Source: Lineus longissimus
Lineage: Eukaryota; Nemertea; Pilidiophora; Heteronemertea; Lineidae
Direction of reading: 5' to 3'
Assembly (NCBI RefSeq): GCF_910592395.1
Contig: NC_088311.1
Span: 746,501-810,500 of the forward strand
Length of the DNA stretch: 64,000 bases
Shown here: positions 63,801-64,000 of the stretch, in pieces
Layout of the letters: every line of letters starts with the position of its first letter
Numbering within the stretch: the stretch's first letter is position 1
The notes under the pieces: generated by a model
Databases searched by the model: none
What the model saw: only the letters and a program-made list of their open reading frames with translations
Told to the model about the DNA's origin: nothing
Made by a program: the position numbers and the translations under genes

Positions 63801-63954
63801 ATATAAACTTTCATCGAACCTAAGCATGCTTAGGTGAGCTATTCTATTACTAAACTGAATTGCTTGTGTTTCAGTGGCCTCGGTGAAGGACAAGATGACT
63901 TCTCAGAGACGACCATTACGCTCAAGGAAATCCGCCCACTTGGTGCTGCCAAAT
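25846..63954 (+). CDS. Giant RP1/RP1L1-like DCX-PLAT-trefoil protein, 3' partial
   Basis: Seen: 41 coding exons, all GT-AG and phase-consistent, total 20,239 nt in the window (at least 6,746 residues), open at the right edge. Exon spans are given in the segment entries below. The start at 25846 is the first ATG after an in-frame TAA at 25822-25824. Order of parts by residue: two DCX domains (about 29-115 and 184-290), PLAT 1-2 (311-573), double beta-trefoil-like block (574-841), proline-rich basic linker (842-917), PLAT 3-4 (918-1167), disordered repeat region (1168-6236), PLAT 5-8 (6237 to edge). Known: tandem DCX domains bind microtubules in RP1, RP1L1 and doublecortin; PLAT arrays typify LOXHD1, a stereociliary protein. 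Inference: an axonemal or photoreceptor-cilium scaffold. The alternative, two adjacent genes, is disfavoured by the unbroken phase and the lack of a stop or new start between DCX and PLAT parts. No gene symbol is assigned because orthology to RP1 versus RP1L1 cannot be settled here. Confidence 0.85.
29011..33402 (+). CDS. RP1-like gene segment: PLAT domain 1
   Basis: Exons 29011-29174, 32006-32092 and 33270-33402. The start GGKWKIFITTGDAEDAGTTS, then SITIYGDRGNSGPIPLG, a YKIRVAHDNS strand and an FNVSRWLARDQDDGEI end follow the PLAT/LH2 beta-sandwich. The PLAT fold in lipoxygenases and LOXHD1 is thought to bind lipid or protein at membranes. It is separated from DCX by a 1.2 kb intron and split by a 2.8 kb intron (29175-32005) that holds a GAT-rich simple repeat. 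Confidence 0.9.
31786..31945 (+). repeat. Imperfect GAT/TGA microsatellite in a PLAT1 intron
   Basis: Many GATGAT and TGATGA blocks, interrupted by short unique sequence, end about 60 bases before the acceptor of exon 32006. The open frame on the opposite strand here (His-rich) is only a by-product of this repeat. Confidence 0.85.
33679..34706 (+). CDS. RP1-like gene segment: PLAT domain 2
   Basis: Exons 33679-33833, 34152-34230 and 34537-34706. Diagnostic stretches are DANVYVTIYGERGDTGVRQL, KRVIIGHDGDGQGNGWFLDK and the end FPCSRWLDEDEDDGKIVREL. It has the longer second-type PLAT ending that recurs in PLAT 4 and 6, so PLAT 1 and 2 form an A-B pair. The exon ends in a charged helix-like tail before the trefoil block. 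Confidence 0.9.
34877..36313 (+). CDS. RP1-like gene segment: double beta-trefoil-like block
   Basis: Exons 34877-35009, 35282-35385, 35569-35742 and 35920-36313, about 268 residues. Two similar halves are seen: QIMLFSKVTQKAVRILRNGR... with MFESVKFPVQHINIQKDG, and SIIMLCTSMTQTIAIDHNNT... with MFESAVFPDQFIQMRDNK and VTLESVACKGLFIGLTPDG. The FES-x-x-FP-x-x-x-I motif and short alternating strands recall IL-1/FGF-type or fascin-type beta-trefoils. This fold call rests on motif reading only. Neither vertebrate RP1 nor LOXHD1, as I know them, has this block between PLATs. Confidence 0.6.
36534..36761 (+). CDS. RP1-like gene segment: proline-rich basic linker exon
   Basis: A single 228-base exon, phase 1 at both ends. 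It encodes a linker with PTPPPPSPDLEP, GKPKKRRTPVRTPSPRREKS and several TP/SP sites. The charge and proline pattern resemble microtubule-binding or kinase-target linkers; this is inference from composition. Confidence 0.85.
37013..37559 (+). CDS. RP1-like gene segment: PLAT domain 3
   Basis: Exons 37013-37170 and 37334-37559. It starts GDWKIWIHSAESASNGDIAM and ends with LKFKVNRWLSKQHDNLETVR then ELPAVRPRKEVLP. The ending closely parallels PLAT 1 and PLAT 5, the A-type half of the PLAT pair. Confidence 0.9.
37681..38457 (+). CDS. RP1-like gene segment: PLAT domain 4
   Basis: Exons 37681-37832, 38019-38176 and 38402-38457. Stretches DTDANVYINLYGERGDTGKR and KCVLSHDGENPGEGWYCEEI are typical, ending FQCGRWLDSGVDDKKTEIAL. 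B-type PLAT, pairing with PLAT 3. It is the last folded domain before the disordered region. Confidence 0.9.
38720..40525 (+). CDS. RP1-like gene segment: first disordered exons (24, 645 and 39 nt)
   Basis: Exons 38720-38743, 39374-40018 and 40487-40525, each phase 1 in and out. The 24-base exon encodes only EQTPSLED with one split codon. The 645-base exon is acidic, Ser/Pro-rich and without recognisable domain (SPVPLTQVALHSPRTPAM; EIEDVSATEADDESSHHDEN). The 39-base exon is YEDEAAYSDDFD. Microexons this small are often regulated in neurons, but no expression evidence exists here. Confidence 0.75.
40630..40813. mobile_element. 184-bp MITE with terminal inverted repeats and TA target duplication
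   Basis: The left end CAGTGGAACCCC (from 40630) pairs with the right end GGGGTTCCACAG (to 40813) with one mismatch. The element is flanked by TA on both sides (40628-40629 and 40814-40815). It has no coding capacity. The TIR style and TA duplication fit the Tc1/mariner/pogo group. It sits in the intron before the 2.9 kb exon. A related right end occurs at 58351-58377. Confidence 0.75.
41328..44213 (+). CDS. RP1-like gene segment: 2,886-nt disordered exon with Ser/Glu arrays
   Basis: One exon, phase 1 in (acceptor gcggacag) and phase 1 out (donor AAAGCTG|gtaatg, moderately weak), 962 codons. If the donor is not used, the frame runs on to TAA at 44282-44284. Contents: a Ser-rich start with KAATSPINRC, ten 26-residue repeats, a Glu/Asp-rich middle, then an 11-residue acidic array. 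Human RP1L1 also has a long Glu-rich repeat region, so composition agrees with the DCX-based assignment although the repeat units differ. Confidence 0.85.
41822..42601 (+). repeat. Coding tandem array: 10 copies of a 78-bp (26-residue) unit
   Basis: Ten consecutive units with consensus TERAFSSRSHPASHSGTPV then AVDDSEE; the first and last units are the most divergent. Variation is mainly K/R at position 8, HP/GP at 10-11 and E/G at 25. High base identity indicates recent amplification or homogenisation and likely copy-number polymorphism. Confidence 0.95.
43408..44100 (+). repeat. Coding acidic array: 11-residue units in a higher-order repeat
   Basis: The basic unit is EDKPAEDEATS (33 bp). 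A variant, EDKPGEDEPTKDKAT, recurs and marks a larger period of one variant plus two or three standard units, repeated about three times. The last part switches to EDKPAEDEARA. Strongly acidic and disordered, close in style to Glu-rich repeats of RP1L1-like proteins. Confidence 0.9.
45119..45214 (+). CDS. RP1-like gene segment: 96-nt exon between the two giant exons
   Basis: Acceptor gtgtcacag, donor CGAG|gtgaga, phase 1 at both ends. It encodes GVNSRWEVLHPGGSPWPVTT then SPSLGYSYSRNR. The TTSPS core is another copy of the motif that runs through the giant exon, supporting membership of the same gene. Confidence 0.8.
46040..57109 (+). CDS. RP1-like gene segment: 11,070-nt giant disordered exon
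   Basis: One exon, phase 1 in (acceptor ccatgcag) and phase 1 out (donor CCAG|gtgatc), 3,690 codons without a stop. If the donor is skipped, the frame ends at TGA 57217-57219. The protein is Ser/Thr/Pro-rich and largely disordered. It holds a basic 20-residue array (46612-46917), a 17-residue array (47746-48408), dispersed degenerate copies of a G/A-T-x-SP module, a 19-residue array (55537-56448) and an 18-residue array (56581-56962). Islands that look less disordered are YAVISVPNSQDLESIASVLA with PDWRKVLSLLVRLIG (53076-53253) and YQTFFVTELDPRYYDEPV (55264-55317). An acidic patch lies at 54736-54890. Exons of this size in a disordered ciliary protein recall the huge last exon of vertebrate RP1. 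Confidence 0.88.
46612..46917 (+). repeat. Coding array: about 5 copies of a basic 60-bp (20-residue) unit
   Basis: Units begin SSAKQKVQNPRPTRESQRQA, YSAKLKPQNPLSKRNWTKKG, CSAKPISQNPRTKRDNEIKH and continue with more divergent copies. The core is Y/C-SAK-x-x-x-QNPRxKR. Net charge is strongly positive, unlike the acidic array in the previous giant exon. Confidence 0.85.
47746..48408 (+). repeat. Coding tandem array: 13 copies of a 51-bp (17-residue) unit
   Basis: Consensus YRTTGTGASPVPSLAPE, alternating with a second version ending PPRTPA. The two versions are mixed along the array, so amplification involved dimers or gene conversion. The last three units decay. A degenerate unit (QNIGSGLSPSPPQTPK) precedes the array. 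Confidence 0.95.
55537..56448 (+). repeat. Coding tandem array: 16 copies of a 57-bp (19-residue) unit
   Basis: Consensus VVESNDVGTSPGIPPSPRP, with N/C/Q before DVGTSP, I/M in the GI/GM position and P/A before SP. The DVGTSP core is invariant in all 16. Degenerate units flank it on both sides (ESSDVKTSPRIPPSP before; ECVDVGTSPVICLSPRP after). Confidence 0.95.
56581..56962 (+). repeat. Coding array: about 6 copies of an 18-residue DMATSPTP unit
   Basis: Units such as SMDMATSPTPPNSPMVKK and SLDLATSPTPLGSPILKN, with one shortened copy (NMDMATSPVMK). The D-[MLV]-ATSP core lines up with DVGTSP of the preceding array, so the two arrays look like separate expansions of one module. Confidence 0.9.
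57492..58184 (+). CDS. RP1-like gene segment: three small phase-1 exons (81, 27 and 36 nt)
   Basis: Exons 57492-57572, 57848-57874 and 58149-58184, all phase 1 in and out with proper acceptors and donors. Products are GDYIPLSHTTTATGASPPSS then MTPWQRS; VGTITESSR; and AFLTRLEDFLDE. The first two carry the TGASP and VGTIT forms of the giant-exon module, which supports their being real exons despite their small size. Confidence 0.75.
58351..58377. mobile_element. Fragment of a MITE: right end only
   Basis: GGTGGTCGTGTTAC followed by TGGGGTTCCACTG and then TA matches the right arm of the element at 40630-40813. The 14 bases starting GGTGGTC are shared exactly with 40771-40784. I find no left end nearby, so this is a truncated or decayed copy. 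Confidence 0.55.
58464..58511 (+). repeat. 48-bp direct repeat, copy 1, with exon acceptor
   Basis: Identical over 48 bases to 59181-59228, from TTGTATTATTCTC to CATCCAGG. This copy spans the pyrimidine tract, the AG acceptor (58492-58493) and the first 18 bases of the 114-nt coding exon. Confidence 0.95.
58494..58904 (+). CDS. RP1-like gene segment: acidic exons (114 and 93 nt)
   Basis: Exons 58494-58607 and 58812-58904, phase 1 symmetric. The first encodes DDSIIQDDDGNDDQSLTLSD then MSEVDSFFNNNNDSLANT; the second AIFGDSERKDWRDSAERSIE then DEIQNDFGSSE. The acceptor and first 18 coding bases of the 114-nt exon are duplicated downstream at 59181-59228. Confidence 0.8.
59181..59228 (+). repeat. 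48-bp direct repeat, copy 2, dead exon start
   Basis: Perfect copy of 58464-58511, displaced by 717 bases. It would act as an acceptor, but the frame behind it reads DDSIIQAFSV and then a stop (TAG at 59240-59242), and no donor precedes the stop, so it cannot be a productive internal exon. Confidence 0.95.
59335..59453 (+). CDS. Possible alternative terminal exon of the RP1-like gene
   Basis: A good acceptor (caactctag) in phase 1 opens a frame VPVSTPGSTPGSALLPVALM then DRKQKLIKWLRAYVGEEEE, ending at TAG 59451-59453. The available donors (GC|gtacgt, TAC|gtagga) are in phase 2 or 0 and would break the frame of the next exon. It therefore fits best as an alternative last exon giving a protein without PLAT 5-8, or as an unused cryptic exon. 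The STPGSTPG part is a 12-base duplication. Confidence 0.4.
59613..60477 (+). CDS. RP1-like gene segment: last two small disordered exons (51 and 45 nt)
   Basis: Exons 59613-59663 and 60433-60477, both phase 1 symmetric. The first encodes AWTQTDEPSTGGQETYK, containing a TQT core as in dynein light chain LC8 ligands. The second encodes EERPVPVTPDADQPE and leads into PLAT 5. The first is inferred from splice sites and phase only and could be optional. Confidence 0.6.
60742..61587 (+). CDS. RP1-like gene segment: PLAT domain 5
   Basis: Exons 60742-60902, 61115-61201 and 61455-61587. Starts GEWKVWVTTGKEPDVGVGDV, then YKIRIGHDDTDPSGWYLEK and TFQVNRWMSRHEDDLDIWRE. A-type PLAT. Its three-exon layout and splice phases copy those of PLAT 1. 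Confidence 0.9.
61708..62312 (+). CDS. RP1-like gene segment: PLAT domain 6
   Basis: Exons 61708-61941 and 62166-62312. Stretches DTEASVFVNLYGERGDCGKR, KITIGHDGEGPGAGWFLEK and FPCHRWLDEGQDDGLIVRDI match PLAT 2 closely, including the W-F-L-E/D-K turn. The intron found inside PLAT 2 after the first sheet is absent here. Confidence 0.9.
62563..63207 (+). CDS. RP1-like gene segment: PLAT domain 7
   Basis: Exons 62563-62816 and 63066-63207. It starts VGEYSVIVKTNESSAAPNGG and includes ARLSVYGTKGNTSDDIILSS and YKVRICKDDNDAWESWQIDE. The C-terminal strand region is more divergent than in PLAT 1-6 (no clear RWL motif). Confidence 0.85.
63466..63954 (+). CDS. RP1-like gene segment: PLAT domain 8, open at window edge
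   Basis: Exons 63466-63757 and 63875-63954. It starts VFQYQVYVHTTGEGDAKPLH, then LTMFGGKGDTGARRLLDG and ESLCVGKEPGKPLFLKEICV. The last exon ends with a gtaagt donor at 63955, phase 1, so the coding sequence continues beyond 64000. Confidence 0.85.
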
Positions 63955-64000
63955 GTAAGTTCATTTCATGATCATTTCCATGTTTTTGAAGTCATGTTTT

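Overview
The window is nuclear DNA of an invertebrate animal. It has many short exons with GT-AG introns, no operons, and protein families typical of bilaterians. I cannot place the species. A marine invertebrate, possibly lophotrochozoan, is my guess from the gene content and general look of the sequence, not a demonstrated result. Gene models below were built by hand: I checked splice sites and reading phase at every junction. Three complete models close exactly in frame (eIF3i 327 aa, a DUF704x-type secreted protein 700 aa, a C8orf74-like protein 308 aa). A fourth model stays in frame over 41 coding exons to the right edge.

Layout, left to right. (1) 107-874 (+): the last two exons of an ACOT13/THEM2 hotdog thioesterase, whose 5' end lies outside the window. 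(2) 875-7040: no convincing coding exon; probably 3'UTRs of the two flanking convergent genes plus intergenic DNA. (3) 7041-12596 (-): a 14-exon gene for a cysteine-rich secreted protein, apparently GPI-anchored, of the DUF7042-7045 type. (4) 12597-13023: a short TATA-less divergent promoter. (5) 13024-16731 (+): EIF3I, 9 exons. (6) 17912-21130 (-): a C8orf74 homologue, 5 exons, tail-to-tail with EIF3I. (7) 21131-21547: a second divergent promoter. (8) 25846 to beyond 64000 (+): a giant RP1/RP1L1-like gene.

The giant gene is the main interest. Its product starts with two doublecortin (DCX) domains like vertebrate RP1 and RP1L1. It continues with PLAT domains 1-2, a double beta-trefoil-like block, PLAT 3-4, about 5,070 residues of disordered repeat-rich sequence, and PLAT 5-8, then runs off the window. 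At least 6,746 residues are encoded here. The disordered part is carried by 14 exons that all begin and end in phase 1, including exons of 2,886 and 11,070 coding bases. Any subset could be skipped without a frameshift. It holds several independent tandem arrays (26, 11, 20, 17, 19 and 18 residue periods). A degenerate core, roughly G/A-T-x-SP, runs through most of it and recurs in small neighbouring exons.

The head-to-head pairing of the C8orf74-like gene with the RP1-like gene matches the arrangement I remember at human 8p23.1 (RP1L1 next to C8orf74). This suggests an old linkage of two probably ciliary genes. A perfect RFX X-box-type 14-mer lies in the first intron of the RP1-like gene.
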